DNA of 64,000 bases, from NCBI GenBank assembly GCA_964017195.1, contig OZ024894.1, positions 37,519,865 through 37,583,864 of the forward strand, given 5' to 3'. The DNA comes from Siderastrea radians (Eukaryota > Cnidaria > Anthozoa > Scleractinia > Rhizangiidae). A program made the position numbers and the translations under genes. Position 1 is the first letter of the stretch. Every line of letters begins with the position of its first letter. Below, in pieces: positions 46,305 through 56,779 of this stretch. Below the pieces are notes generated by a model, which searched no databases, had not been told where the DNA came from, and saw nothing but the letters and a program-made list of their open reading frames with translations.

Positions 46305-47695
46305 ATTTAACAGTTATTCTACGAGGGCGCGCTGGATATCGAATGATAGATAACCAACGAGGCGCGTAGCGCCGAGTTGGTTATAATCATTTGATATCCA
46401 GCAAGCCCGAGTAGAATAATTGTTTTATTAAAACTTAACCACTATTAAAAAAAAATCAAGAAAGAAAGGGAAAAATGAAAAAAGAAATTTAAGCGGAACA
46501 AGAATCGATCACATGACTGAACGAAAAAGGCGCCAAAACCTTGCGAAGTGCTGGAGCGTTTCATTGCAAAGCTGAATGAATCAATGAAAACTGCTCGAAA
46601 GTGAACAAAGTAGCACAAGTTTTGGAAAAAACCTTATAATTATTGGCTCTGAAATATCGTACATGTTTGATTTTTCCTGAACATTGTTGTAATCATCGTT
46701 CAAAGCCGGATTGAAGCTGTACAATTTCACCATATAGCTGCTGGAGTAGAACTGAACAAGTTTGTAATCTGTTCGCACAACGGAGCCATCATGTGCGTGT
46801 TTGATCGAACTGAAGACAGAACAAATTTGAACAGTTGAACTTAAACAGGTATTTTCTGTGCAGCTCAGAAGCAAGATTACTGTAGCGAGGAACATTAGAA
46901 TTCACCATCATAGTTTGTTAAACGGAAAGCGCAAAATGCAGTTGTTCTCGGTTTAGAGGTTGCGGACGGAATGGTAAAAACAACATTCAAACAACTGGAA
47001 AAGCGATTCAACTCCGTTTACATGGCATCCGATTTCTATCTGAGCATTTGGACCTGTTGGAACACAGAGCTACAACAAGTGCAGGTAAACCAGTGTCAAT
47101 TTTGCGTGTTAAAGCCGAAAAACAATCTCGCCCTTCCTTCCTTCTTGGTAGTTTGCAGCTGTATCTTTTTTAGTAAGCTTACTTGTTTAGACTGCTTCAT
47201 GATTTTCGCACCGACTTGCCATGAATGTGTGATAGTTTTTATTAAATGCTCCTGCCCCATTTCACTGTGTTTTATTTTATGTCTTGTCTTGATATTATGA
47301 AGTGGAAATCCTTTCTGATAAAACCTACCGTTTGTTCAATTTCAATGATCGACGTGACGATCGATGAAAGAAATTAATTGTAAACACAACGCTTAATGCT
47401 TAAATTTCTATTTCTGCACAGTTTCTTCAAACAATTATGACTTTTGTTAGACTACGCTGTTGGTGATGCTTGTTGGTGACGCTGTTGGAATTTCTGCTTA
47501 ATTTAAATTTGCTGGCAAGTGATTTTTCTCGTCCATTTTTCTCGCCGGGTTGCTCGCGGGGAAAAAAACTTTCAGGTCACTTTGTTGTTGAGTGTTCATT
47601 GACCATATTTGGTCGCAGCAGGTATATGAACTGATAGCCTAGCTCCGTTGAGCCAATCAAAATGCTAGTAATCCAATATACCTAGTCCAGTTTTT

Positions 47696-47698
<3 letters not shown>
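46305..47698 (-). mobile_element. Helentron-like non-autonomous element, copy B
   Basis: It is about 1.4 kb between (TA)n tracts. A ~110 bp hairpin at the left (acagttattctacgag ... gtagaataattgt, inner ggcgcgtagcgcc) is followed by ttttattaaaacttaacc. The other end is ccagtttttaataata, so short inverted repeats bound the body and the hairpin lies outside them at one end. It is about 95 percent identical to copy C. Confidence 0.6.
46581..46895 (-). CDS. Small open frame with signal-peptide-like start, inside Helentron-like element
   Basis: The frame starts MFLATVILLLSCTEN, a typical hydrophobic signal sequence, and continues SSTVQICSVFSSIKHAH, SYMVKLYSFNPALNDD, for 104 codons. Copy C has the same start (48710) but shifts frame after about 50 codons. 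It may be an exon captured by the element or chance; no homologue is recognised. Confidence 0.3.
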   Translation of the reverse strand: MFLATVILLLSCTENTCLSSTVQICSVFSSIKHAHDGSVVRTDYKLVQFYSSSYMVKLYSFNPALNDDYNNVQEKSNMYDISEPIIIRFFPKLVLLCSLSSSFH

Positions 47699-47750
<52 letters not shown>

Positions 47751-47751
<1 letters not shown>

Positions 47752-48041
47752 CAGTTAATGGTTGCCTCAGGCCAACAAAGAATGCCACTGCGTCAGGAGG
47801 ATCAAAGATTCACAGTCCAAGCCTCACTGCATGGAATTAAAACTCGTTGAAGGAAAGCGAGGACGGACAACTTCTGACGATTAAAAAGTTAAAAAATTTA
47901 ATAAAAAATAAAAACGTTTCGGTCTTAGACCTTCATCAGTGTAACTGATGAAGGTCTAAGACCGAAACGTTTTTATTTTTTATTAAATTTTTTAACTTTT
48001 TAATCGTCAGAAGTTGTCCGTCCTCGCTTTCCTTCAACGAG
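47751..48041. mobile_element. PLE 3' end palindrome with hammerhead-like motif
   Basis: 47843-47940 and 47944-48041 are perfect reverse complements (98 bp arms, centre 47942). Each arm carries CTGATGA-AGGTCTAAGACC-GAAACG, a hammerhead-type core with stem II GGTC/GACC, and a long A/T stretch, ending ctttccttcaacgag. 47751-47842 is a unilateral extension. (TA)n flanks both sides. Stems I and III are not complete, so ribozyme activity is doubtful. Confidence 0.6.
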
Positions 48042-48047
48042 TATATA

Positions 48048-48116
<69 letters not shown>
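48042..48116. repeat. (TA)n microsatellite
   Basis: A nearly pure TA run of about 75 bp lies between the PLE palindrome and the Helentron-like copy C. Confidence 0.9.
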
Positions 48117-48119
<3 letters not shown>

Positions 48120-49509
48120 ACAATTATTCTACTAGGGCGCGCTGGATATCGAATGATAGATAACCAACGAGGCGCGTAGCGCCGAGTTGGTTATAATCAT
48201 TTGATATCCAGCAAGCCCGAGTAGAATAATTGTTTTATTAAAAACTTAACCACTATTTAGAAAAAAAAAATCAGAAAGAACGGGAAAAATGAGAAAAAAA
48301 TTTAAGCGGAACAAGAATCGATCACATGACTGAACGAAAAAGGCGCCAAAACCTTGCGAAGTGTTGCAGCGTTTCATTGCAAAGTTGAATGAATCAATGA
48401 AAACTGCTCGAAAGTGAGCAAAGTAGCACACGTTTTGGAAAAAAATCTTCTAATTATTGGCTCTGAAATATGGTACATGTTTGATTTTTCCTGAACATTG
48501 TTGTAATCATCGTTCAAAGCCGGATTGAAGCTGTACAATTTCACCATATAGCTGCTGGAGTTGAAACTGAACAAGTTTGTAATCTGTTAGCACAACGGAG
48601 CCATCATGTGCGTGTTTGATCGAACTGAAGACAGAACAAATTTGAACAGTTGAACTTGAAGAGGTATTTTCTATGCAGCTCAGAAGCAAGATTACTGTAG
48701 CGAGGAACATTAGAATTCACCATCATAGTTTGTTAAACGCAAAGCGCAAAATGCAGTTGTTCTCGGTTTAGAGGTTGCGGACGGAATGGTAAAAACAACA
48801 TTCAAACAACTGGAAAAGCGATTTAACTCCGTTTACATGGCATCCAATTTCTATTTGAGCACTTCCACCTGTTGGAACACAGAGCTACAACAAGTGCAGG
48901 TAAACCAGTGTCCTGATTTTGCATGTTAAAGCTGAAAAACAATCTCGCCCTTCCTTCCTTCTTGGTAGTTTGCAGCTGTATTTTGTTTTAGCACTTGTTT
49001 AGACAGTGCTTCATGATTTTCGCACCGACTCGCCATAAATGTGTGATAGTTTTTATTAAATGGTTCAGCCCCATTTCATTGTGTTTTATTTTATGTCTTG
49101 TCTTGATATTTTGAAGTGGAAATCCTTTCTGATAATACCTACCGTTTGTTCAATTTCAATGATCGACGTGACGATCGATGAAAGAAATTAATTGTAAACA
49201 CAACGCTTAATGCTTAAATTTCTATTTCTGCACAGTTTCTTCAAACAATTTTGGCTTGTGTTAGACGACGCTGTTGGTGGTGCTTGTTGGTGACGTTGTT
49301 GGAATTTCTGCTTAATTTAAATTTGCTGGCAAGTGATTTTTCTCGTCCATTTTTCTCGCCGGGTTGCTCGCGAGGAAAAAACTTTCAGCTCACTTTGTTG
49401 TTGAGTGTTCATTGACCATATTTGGTCGCAGCAGGTATATGAGCTGATAGCCTAGCTCCGATGAGCCAATCAAAATGCTAGAAATCCAATATACCTAGTC
49501 CAGTTTTTA

Positions 49510-49511
<2 letters not shown>
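48117..49511 (-). mobile_element. Helentron-like non-autonomous element, copy C
   Basis: It has the same structure as copy B: terminal hairpin 48120-48230, then ttattaaaaacttaacc, and right end ccagtttttaataaa. The matching inverted ends ttattaaaaact/agtttttaataa are clearest in this copy. (TA)n tracts lie on both sides. Confidence 0.6.
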
Positions 49512-49563
<52 letters not shown>

Positions 49564-49584
49564 ATATATATATATATATATATA
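49512..49584. repeat. (TA)n microsatellite
   Basis: A TA run of about 70 bp with one C interruption. Confidence 0.9.
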
Positions 49585-50177
49585 TTTGCGATTTTGAGGA
49601 AGTCGCCTTCTATTTGAAATTATAACATTCTCTTTTTTGAGTGCAAACCATCGAATGTAGGCCAGGTGAACAGCATGTAGATGTTACAATTCAGTCAGTC
49701 AATCAATGGAATACCTTCAGACGATCCTTTTTTAAAAGCTTTTAATATCCAAATACCTGTAGTGTACCTACTGCAATTTCATCGTTTTATTTCTGAATGC
49801 TGTGTTTTGTAATTTCCGTTTGGTTTTGTAAATGAGCAACAACATGATTTTTAATACATGTTAAAGGCGATGTTTGTATATAAATTTGACAGTAGAGTCA
49901 ATTTTTGCGAAGAAAATGTTTAGATGCGCGCAACACCCGTCAAAAAAACCCGCAAAAATTAGAACCCGCAATTCGCAAGAATTAAGTGCCACACGGTATC
50001 ACAAGAAAAAAAAAAAAGGAATCGGCGCGAGTAAACGCTGAAATTTGAGTTTGCCGAGTTCAAGTTATCAAGGTTCTACTGTGATTTGCATTTTTAAATC
50101 TAAAGTTCATTTTTCCCAAAGAATCTCCTGTAGACGAAGGTGCCCGTGTTTTCGGTCTTCCTGTGTTCGGTCTCCCT
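49585..50177. other. No gene seen
   Basis: A+T-rich DNA between the microsatellite and the right TIR. A segment near 49910-50000 (acccgcaaaaattag, acccgcaattcgcaag) resembles scattered repeat sequence, also seen in inverse form near 40330-40395. No gene recognised. Confidence 0.3.
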
Positions 50178-51193
50178 GTGTGTCATGTTATGTAACGCAA
50201 TCTCGATTCACGTAATAGCACTTCCACGAGACTGGTGCCACGTCGAGCGTGCGGGGATTTCGCTGTAGTTTGCCTCAGTTTGTGAGGAAATGAAGACAAA
50301 AAAGACACAAGCTACAAACAAACATGTTGTAGACCTGGTTATATACTAGTCAGGATAGATATTTGGAGTAGATTTTGAACACTTCGCTGTGACGTGATAA
50401 GAGCTTGACCCACATGTTTATATTAGCGAGGCAAGTTCAAATACCTGAAAGCCGAGATATGGGTTCTTTTCGGCTGAAAATTGGGGTAACATTTTCCACC
50501 TAAGTCTATGAAGCACCTTTGTATCACGTGGGACTTGAGATTGCCTAAATTAAACGTATTTGGCTGAAATATTTGTTTGAGTATTGATTTGTTTGTCGCG
50601 CCGAACCTCAAAACTGCCAATTCAGAAAGATCAAATTTCACTCAAGTGCTCCCTGAATTTTTTGTTCCCATAAATTCATTTCATTGTTGCCCAAAGTTTT
50701 AAAACCATATTTTGAAAGCTTAGAGATTGCTTTTTAATGTGAAATGCTTTTGCTGTTTGAAACTAGGTACCGGGTGTGATTTTAGGCCTTCGAATTTCGA
50801 CAACATTTTGCTCGCGTGAAATCCTCGAAATTTTGTAACTATTTAAAAATCTGTAAAATATTCTAGTCGCAATCAATTCAAGCAAATTACCACTCAAAAT
50901 GTCTGTTAAATTCCCTTTAATACGATAAGAAGCCTTTTGGGTTGAATGATGTTTGAATTAGATTCAAATCGAGCTCTTTTCATAACCCGGTCTCGGGCCC
51001 CGAAAAAGCTGTCTGGCGGAGGCCGTGAAGGGCCCAAACTTGACACCCGCCGTATCGCCAAAACATTTATCCGACGAAACTAAAACTTATATTTTCGTTA
51101 ATAGAATACCTAGGGAAGTCTACAGAATTTTTTTGGGATTTTTCAAAATTTTTATATTTCCCACCCTTGGTCGATATTTACAGACATCCGCTC
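50178..51193 (-). repeat. Right ~1 kb terminal inverted repeat
   Basis: Reverse complement of 20277-21293 at about 90 percent identity, ending in gacatccgctc next to the N-terminal half of the recombinase frame. Confidence 0.8.
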
Positions 51194-51786
51194 TTAACGT
51201 ACAACTCCGTTGAGGGCAAATTTCGAAGAACTGTGTCTGATGCGCCGTTTATTTTTCTGAAGTCGATTAATTCGGAGATCGCATCAATGTAGCCCAATCG
51301 GCCACCGTGTCCGAGTTTGCATTCATCTTGCAAGTGGTCGATAAACTTGAACAACAGACTATGAGAACACAGGCTAAAGTCCAGCACTTCAAAACTCAAT
51401 TCCTCTTCATCTTCGCAGCAAAATTGGAGAAATTTAAAGCATCTCTTGGCTATCTGCTGAGCTGCACGATCTTTCTTGCAACCCCCACCACCTCCAGTCA
51501 ACCATTTCGTGAATAACTCGCCAATTTGGCTGGAAACTGAAAACGAAGGCATTACCCTGGCAGTTTGTTTTGTGATTTCACCCGATGTGTCATCATCGGA
51601 AAGTTCTTTGGTACTTGAAACGTCGGGTTTTTCGTCAAAGAAAAAGAACCAACTGTGCTTGGTGTTCACATGTTTCCTGCAGCCACGTTGACTTTCTTCT
51701 TTTTCCAAGTGAAGCCGTTTTGGTTTTGGTGATGAGCCATCAATTTTCGACCAGTCAACCTTACCCTTTTTGTTCATGTCGGACAT
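51194..51786 (-). pseudogene. Crypton-like tyrosine recombinase, N-terminal half
   Basis: The frame starts at 51786 with MSDMNKKGKVDWSKID and contains NTKHSWFFFFDEKPDV, an acidic/Ser linker, SSQIGELFTKWLTGG, CFKFLQFCCEDEEEL and FSLCSHSLLFKFIDH. It ends GGRLGYIDAISELIDF, ASDTVLRNLPSTELYVK. This core-binding part matches the start of a Crypton-like recombinase. The frame breaks at LYVK, where the 31 kb element begins, and continues as KRARKMVAKMM at 20268. The start codon context and the 5' flank look otherwise intact. Confidence 0.7.
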
Positions 51787-52170
51787 CTGAGTGATTCACA
51801 CAATTTGTTCCACTTGCATAAATAGTGAACAAAACACAGTGGCGACAAAAAAAGAATGGCTGCATTGTGCAAGTTTAAACTTGCCCCAACCTGCCCCAAC
51901 TTGCCCCTGCTTGCTCAGGCATGTGTCTGCTTGCCACTGTTCATTATTCTTAAGTAAGTTTACAAATTTAAAGTGATATATGGTGTTGGTGCGATTATAT
52001 TCAACCTTGCCCGGGCAAGTCTATAAGGGCCTCGAAAAGTCTTTAAAAATCTGCTATTGACTCTGCTTCGTGTTGTTTGAAACTTAAAACACTACACCAA
52101 ATGTTTTTGCCAATTAAAAAGCGATAAAATCATAGATGGCAAGAAAAGAAGAATGTTTCTGTTGAACAAG
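51787..52170. other. No gene seen; degenerate TTGCCCC repeats
   Basis: 51880-51945 has tandem-like cttgccccaacctgcccc variants. No gene recognised. Confidence 0.35.
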
Positions 52171-52174
52171 ATGT

Positions 52175-52705
52175 ACAAAGGAACTGTCATAGGAACTAAT
52201 GGCTAGGAACAAACTGTTCCACGTGCCAATAAAAAGGAACATTTCGTTCAAAACGGAACCATTAATGGGAACAATTGTTCCTCAAGTGAATAAAAAGGAA
52301 CCAATTTTTCAAAGCAGGAACAATGTTAGAAAGGAACAAACGTTCCTTTACAAAAAAAGGAACGTAATTAATTGGGAACCAAAGTTCCTCGTGTCAGCAT
52401 AAAGGAACAGCCACTCTAAAAGGGAACGCATTAATAGGCACAATTGTTCCTCAAGCGATTAAAAAGGACCAAAATGATAAAAGAGGAACAATACCATTGG
52501 GAACACCTGTTCCTAGGCCACTCATTTAGGAACAAAAAGTTCCTTTCAATGTTAAAAATTCGGAACAAAAAGTTTTTTTTAGCTCTAAATGAACACTTTG
52601 TTCCTATTTTTAACAGCAATTTGTTCCTTTTGATGCTAAAAGGACCGCTCCAAAGAGGAACAATCATCTCTTAATCGGAACGTTCCCAAAGCAAAAATGG
52701 GAACA
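52175..52705. repeat. Cluster of GGAAC / GTTCC dyads
   Basis: About 30 GGAAC or GTTCC half-sites occur in 530 bp, many paired head to head: ggaacaaactgttcc, gggaacaattgttcc, ggaacaaacgttcc, gggaacacctgttcc, ggaacaaaaagttcc and ggaacgttccc. Spacers between pairs are A/T-rich and recur (aataaaaagg, gattaaaaagg). It is a degenerate minisatellite-like array of short palindromes, probably intronic to the EGF gene. Confidence 0.75.
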
Positions 52706-52882
52706 GTGCTCAAAAATAAAAGTAAGTTAAAAAGCCACTTAAAGGATGAATAAAATATGCCAAAGCATCTTATGACTCGCTATACTGAACAGATACAACA
52801 GCCAAAATTTGATTGATAAAATCATGCTAGAACATGTTCAAATTTGGAAGTAAAAGTTTTGGGAAACGTAGAAGTATGTTAC

Positions 52883-53077
52883 CTTCACAGTTCTTTCCAT
52901 CGCCACTGAAGCCAGGTGGACATGGACCGCAACTGATTTGTTCGTTGTTTTTGTAGCAAGTCACATTGGGATAACAAGTATCGTCCGTACAGTTCTTTAT
53001 GGGTACATCACATATTAAGCCAGTGAAGCCAACACTGCAGTTGCAGGTGTAGTTGTTCACCAGATCTACACAACTCC
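52883..53077 (-). CDS. VWDE-like gene: exon with EGF half and a CxxCP-type EGF
   Basis: The 195 bp exon, phase 1 to 1, has acceptor ccataag (53078) and donor GAAG|GTAACA. It encodes GSCVDLVNNYTCNCSVG, FTGLICDVPIKNCTDD, then TCYPNVTCYKNNEQIS and CGPCPPGFSGDGKNCE. The first half completes an EGF started in the previous exon (53928-54038). The second is a complete EGF of the type with CG.CP.GF.GDG.C. The exon ends at a domain boundary, unlike the preceding EGF exons. Confidence 0.8.
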
Positions 53078-53404
53078 CTTATGGAAAAAAAAGTACGGTG
53101 TAAGTCCGGTCCGTTAATGTGGCCCCCAGTGGTTCACACAAATGTGCATGGCCTTGTTAACGGAGTGACCATATTGGCGAAGTTCGCCAATTTGTTTTTG
53201 CCAGAAAAGAAAACGACAAGAGGTGTTTTTTAGTATGTCCAGACCAATGAGAATAAAGGTAAACATTATCTTTTTTGCAAAGCTTGAACATTTTTTACGT
53301 CAGTGAAGTTTGTTCGACTGGGTGGGTGGAGTCCTAAGAAGAACTCCACCACGAGTGAATTGTGAGTCTTCAGTAGATGTGATGATGGTCTGTCGTTTGT
53401 AAAA

Positions 53405-53800
53405 TTATCGACGACACCAATAAGACGGACGATAGTCTAATTTTACTGACAACAGATCAGCGGACATCCTCCCCCACCCCCCCCCCCAAAAAAAAAACGG
53501 ATCGAAAATCACCGAACACGTTTTACAGTCGTCGCAGCCAAAAACATCACGGCTTAACAGACAGACGACCAATAACGTTGTGAACTCGTCGACCAATCAG
53601 GACAACGACAAAAGACTGAAAATCCATAAATCACTGACGATGACTTCCGCTCAGATTGTCGAAACGTCAGTCATTGTCACCACAAACAGTCCTTCCCAGG
53701 ACTACACTCACCCGGACGTACATACCTCACCGTCTTATGATGTGACTCCTGGGTTCAAACCATTTCTGAGTTAAAAATTTCTGTAACCAATCTGTAATAT
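53405..53800 (+). mobile_element. PLE-type 3' remnant with hammerhead-like core
   Basis: The stretch aatcactgacgatgac, gctcagattgtcgaaac, cgtcagtcattgtcac resembles the 3' ends of PLEs: CTGACGA and GAAAC are separated by a weak stem. It is followed by ccttcccaggactaca, cacccggacg and tgactcctgggttcaaac. There is an A/C-rich tract at 53470-53500. The coding part is absent. The assignment rests on the motif only. Confidence 0.4.
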
Positions 53801-53927
53801 CACTGCTACGTTGACATGCCATTGGTTAACTTTTCTTATACAACAATTACGTAATGCCTTCTGACTTTCATACGGCTACTACAGTGTTAAATTACAATAT
53901 AATACACAAGATGTTGCATTTACGTAC

Positions 53928-54038
53928 CATTTACACAGGGGTATGTTTGGCAGTCGTCAATGTCCACATTGCATCTGACTCCAGTGAAACCAGCCTCACA
54001 GTTGCAGGTAAAATCGTTGACTTTGTCGAGGCACGTCC
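53928..54038 (-). CDS. VWDE-like gene: EGF exon
   Basis: The 111 bp exon, phase 1 to 1, has acceptor tgtttag and donor AATG|GTACGT. It encodes [38 protein letters not shown]. As in Notch-type genes, each exon holds the last four cysteines of one EGF and the first two of the next, with a calcium-binding type DIDDC start. Confidence 0.85.
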
Positions 54039-54990
54039 CTAAACAAATTCGTCCATGAGATATTCGATGTATTACGAGTTGTTTATAAAATTTGGCTCAC
54101 TCTGTAAGTAACCCAACGCGTCATTGGTAATGTGTATATAAACCAAAATCTTGTCTCTAATAAGTAAAATGTCGAGTTTTGAGTTATCTGGGTGTCCTTA
54201 GTAAGCGGCCTACTCTCTGAAAAAAGTGTCACGAAAATTTGTTTTACCAATGCATGCGTAAGGTTACATGTTTATAACTTTAAGTCAGACTGAAGAGTCC
54301 TCACGATGCATAGCACAACGTAAAATGGTCACTAAAAGTATACTGTGTGACAACCTCAGTTTCTCAAACATGAGTCATTAGCTAATATATAGATTTAGCC
54401 ATGCCTAAAAGCGGAGCCGCGAAGGAAGAAACTGGTGTTTGTTTCTCAAAAATAGTCCTGAAACTTTTCGGTCTGAAATATATTTCGGGGCTTTTTTGGC
54501 TCGTTCGCTTTCGAAAAGTGTTTCTCAAAAAGCCTGAAAGTGTTCCGAATTGTCCTCCAATATTTTGGGGGTCTGTTCTGTAAAACTAATCTCGAAAAGT
54601 CATTCTAGAGGCTGAGCACAGCTTGATTATTTTACTCACGAGCCGTCTTTCTTGGTGTTTGCAATGTTTCCATATCCTGTCATTAACTTTCGAGGCTTGT
54701 CAAATCTCCTTGGATTATTGGCTGTTCGCTTGAATGAACTTGCAACGGCGCTCATTTACAAAAACAAAACAAAAATTATTCGACCGTTTAAATGGGTTAT
54801 CTTCATCGCGTTCGGATGTTAACAAATAACATGAACTGCCACTAAATAAAAATATTAGTGTGGTCAAAAATTTATACTGACATTTCAAGAGCATTTTACT
54901 GGGATTATCCGAAAGAAACGATCTGGGGAGCTTCGAAGCACTTGTAATAAACTTATCGAAGAAATGTCGCGTAGGTTTTAGCCGCCGCTA
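54039..54990. other. Intron; no gene seen
   Basis: No exon or recognised repeat beyond short degenerate ttttcggtctgaaa-like stretches at 54460-54600. Confidence 0.35.
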
Positions 54991-54999
54991 AAAAAATTC

Positions 55000-55510
55000 A
55001 AGCACTTTGAGGAACACACATTACTTACCGGGTAAAATAGCTTTAAACTCAAAACTCCTTCGCTTATAGTTACTGAAGTCACCCTTATATTTCGTTCTCT
55101 AACTTGAGACCATCGAGATTGAAAACATACAAACAAACACCGTCCAAACATTCTTAACTCTGTGGCATAAGTTTTGCGGCTGCAAATCGTCTGAAATTCG
55201 AGCGCTTTTAAAAATGCACAGAACAGTTTTTGGAAGCTTTTCGGATACAAAAGGTTTAAACCGACAACTGCTTCGCTTACAGTTTTTCAAATAACTGTTA
55301 TATTTCGTTCTCTAACTAGAGACCATCAAGATTCAAAACAAAGAAACACCAAACACGCTTTAATTAAATTATGCCGGCATAAGTTTTGCGGATGCGAAGT
55401 AAGCCTAAATAAAGTTAGGCGCTTTGAGGAACGCACAAAACTGTTTTCGGAAGCTTTTGGGATAAAATACCTTTAAGCAAACAACTGCTTCGCTTAAAAG
55501 ATTATTACAA
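55000..55510 (-). repeat. Diverged tandem repeat, three units of ~215 bp
   Basis: Units near 55000, 55201 and 55418 share gcgctttgaggaacgc, ggaagctttt(c/g)gga, acaactgcttcgctta, tatttcgttctctaac, gagaccatc(a/g)agatt and gcataagttttgcgg. They are clearly related but only about 75-80 percent identical. Located in an intron. Confidence 0.65.
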
Positions 55511-56154
55511 GAAAATCGACAAGGACAAGGACAAGGACAAGAAAATCGACAGTTGCACAAAGAGATGGACCGGACAGTCAAAATTGAAAGCAAAGATTGT
55601 GCAGTTGTCTTGCGGCTGTGCTTAGACCTAATGTTATGAATAAACAAACGCAAAATAATGGACAAAGAAATCATTTTTGAAAAAAGTTTATTCGAAAACC
55701 CGTAAGTTTATACCTAAATGCAATTCGCGTTACACTTCCAACATCGTAGGTCGGTCCATGCGAGTGAAATCGGCTGAGCATGGCAAAATATTCAAAGTCA
55801 AAAGTAAATGACAAATTTCTAATGGCATAAATCAAATTCCCATTTCAAAACGTAATTTCTTTCACCGTAATACTCGAAATCATGTACCTTGGACCCTTTA
55901 AAAACTTCACTTATTCGGTTGTGTTTTACAACAACGCGAGCTCTCCGCCGTGAAGAAAACAAAGCGATGAAGTCCTTTGAAGGCAGCTTTCGTAGCTTGA
56001 ACTTTTCGCCTTCTACCAGTCTTCTTTTGAACTTTTTCTTTCCTTTTTCTTTCCATTTATAGATATTAGATGTTTCTTTGTCAAGTATAAAACTTCAGTA
56101 CTCTCGAGCAATCGTAAAATGCTAAAGAAGCTTAAGCTTTTAAAGAAACCTCTT

Positions 56155-56460
56155 TTTCAAAAGCAACGATGGTCATGCGATTTCCCGCCAAGAAAAACGC
56201 CCGTTGCCCAAAAGTACCGCGCAATTTTCCGCCAAGAAAAGATGGCATTCTCTACCCCCGTCGGGTTGTCTTGGGACTCCCCTCCCTCTCCCACAGAGTC
56301 TGTGCGGACGGACGGACGTACGGATGTACGGACGTGAAGGTCGTACGGACGGACGGTCATGTGACTATTACGTCACAGCCAAAATTTCTCGGATTGATAG
56401 GTTACCAAATTTCCTTAGCAATGGAGCTCCGCTGGCGGGCTTTGCCCGCAGGCTCCGCTA
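56155..56460 (+). repeat. Interspersed repeat with GGACGGACG tract
   Basis: A G+C-richer island with tttcccgccaagaaaa repeated twice (56182, 56228) is followed by ctcccctccctctccc. It then has degenerate (GTACGGAC)n at 56305-56360, tgactattacgtcacag, and gctccgctggcggg/gccgcaggctccgc. It is probably a small mobile element. The open frames across it are not convincing. Confidence 0.45.
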
Positions 56461-56779
56461 TGATTCGTCCGTTTAGCTTTGCCCATGATTACGAAACTGT
56501 GAAGGAAATTGGGAGCTCTCGTCTTTCTTTCTTGATGTTTGTATATGAAAAACTCATGGATGTTAATGGGCAAATCCTGGTCGCCGTGTGACGCTTGAAC
56601 TATCTGACTGTGCCCACAACAGTGAAAATATTGGTAAACAAGACTTGAAGTGCATAAGAAGACTAAAACTGAATAACATAGAGTTTGACTGAGGATGAGG
56701 AAAGGTTTAAGGAGATGAATGAACAAGCAAGCAGACATGCATTGCCTACTAGAAGTGGACTTGATATGCAGATCCTTAC

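Larger units (their letters stand above)
20277..51193. mobile_element. ~31 kb TIR-bounded element inserted in recombinase gene
   Basis: The ends GAGCGGATGTC and GACATCCGCTC are the outer ends of ~1 kb inverted repeats (20277-21293 and 50178-51193). They interrupt one recombinase reading frame exactly. The flanks are TTAAAC at the left and TTAACG at the right, an imperfect TTAA(C)-like target duplication. Inside are a 15.8 kb higher-order tandem array, gene relics, PLE copies and Helentron-like elements. No intact transposase, polymerase or capsid gene was recognised, so the superfamily is unknown and the element is probably non-autonomous or decayed. Confidence 0.65.

Noticed and set aside
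20277..51193. Polinton/Maverick virus-like transposon
   Set aside because: The length and TIRs fit, but no DNA polymerase B, integrase, packaging ATPase or capsid gene is recognisable and the ends do not show a clear 6-bp target duplication.
53580..53774. Small Ser/Thr-rich protein
   Set aside because: The DNA matches the type of sequence found at PLE 3' ends; the frame is probably incidental.
56169..56591. 140-codon plus-strand gene
   Set aside because: It crosses a simple GGACGGAC repeat and an interspersed repeat, with several overlapping frames of equal quality.
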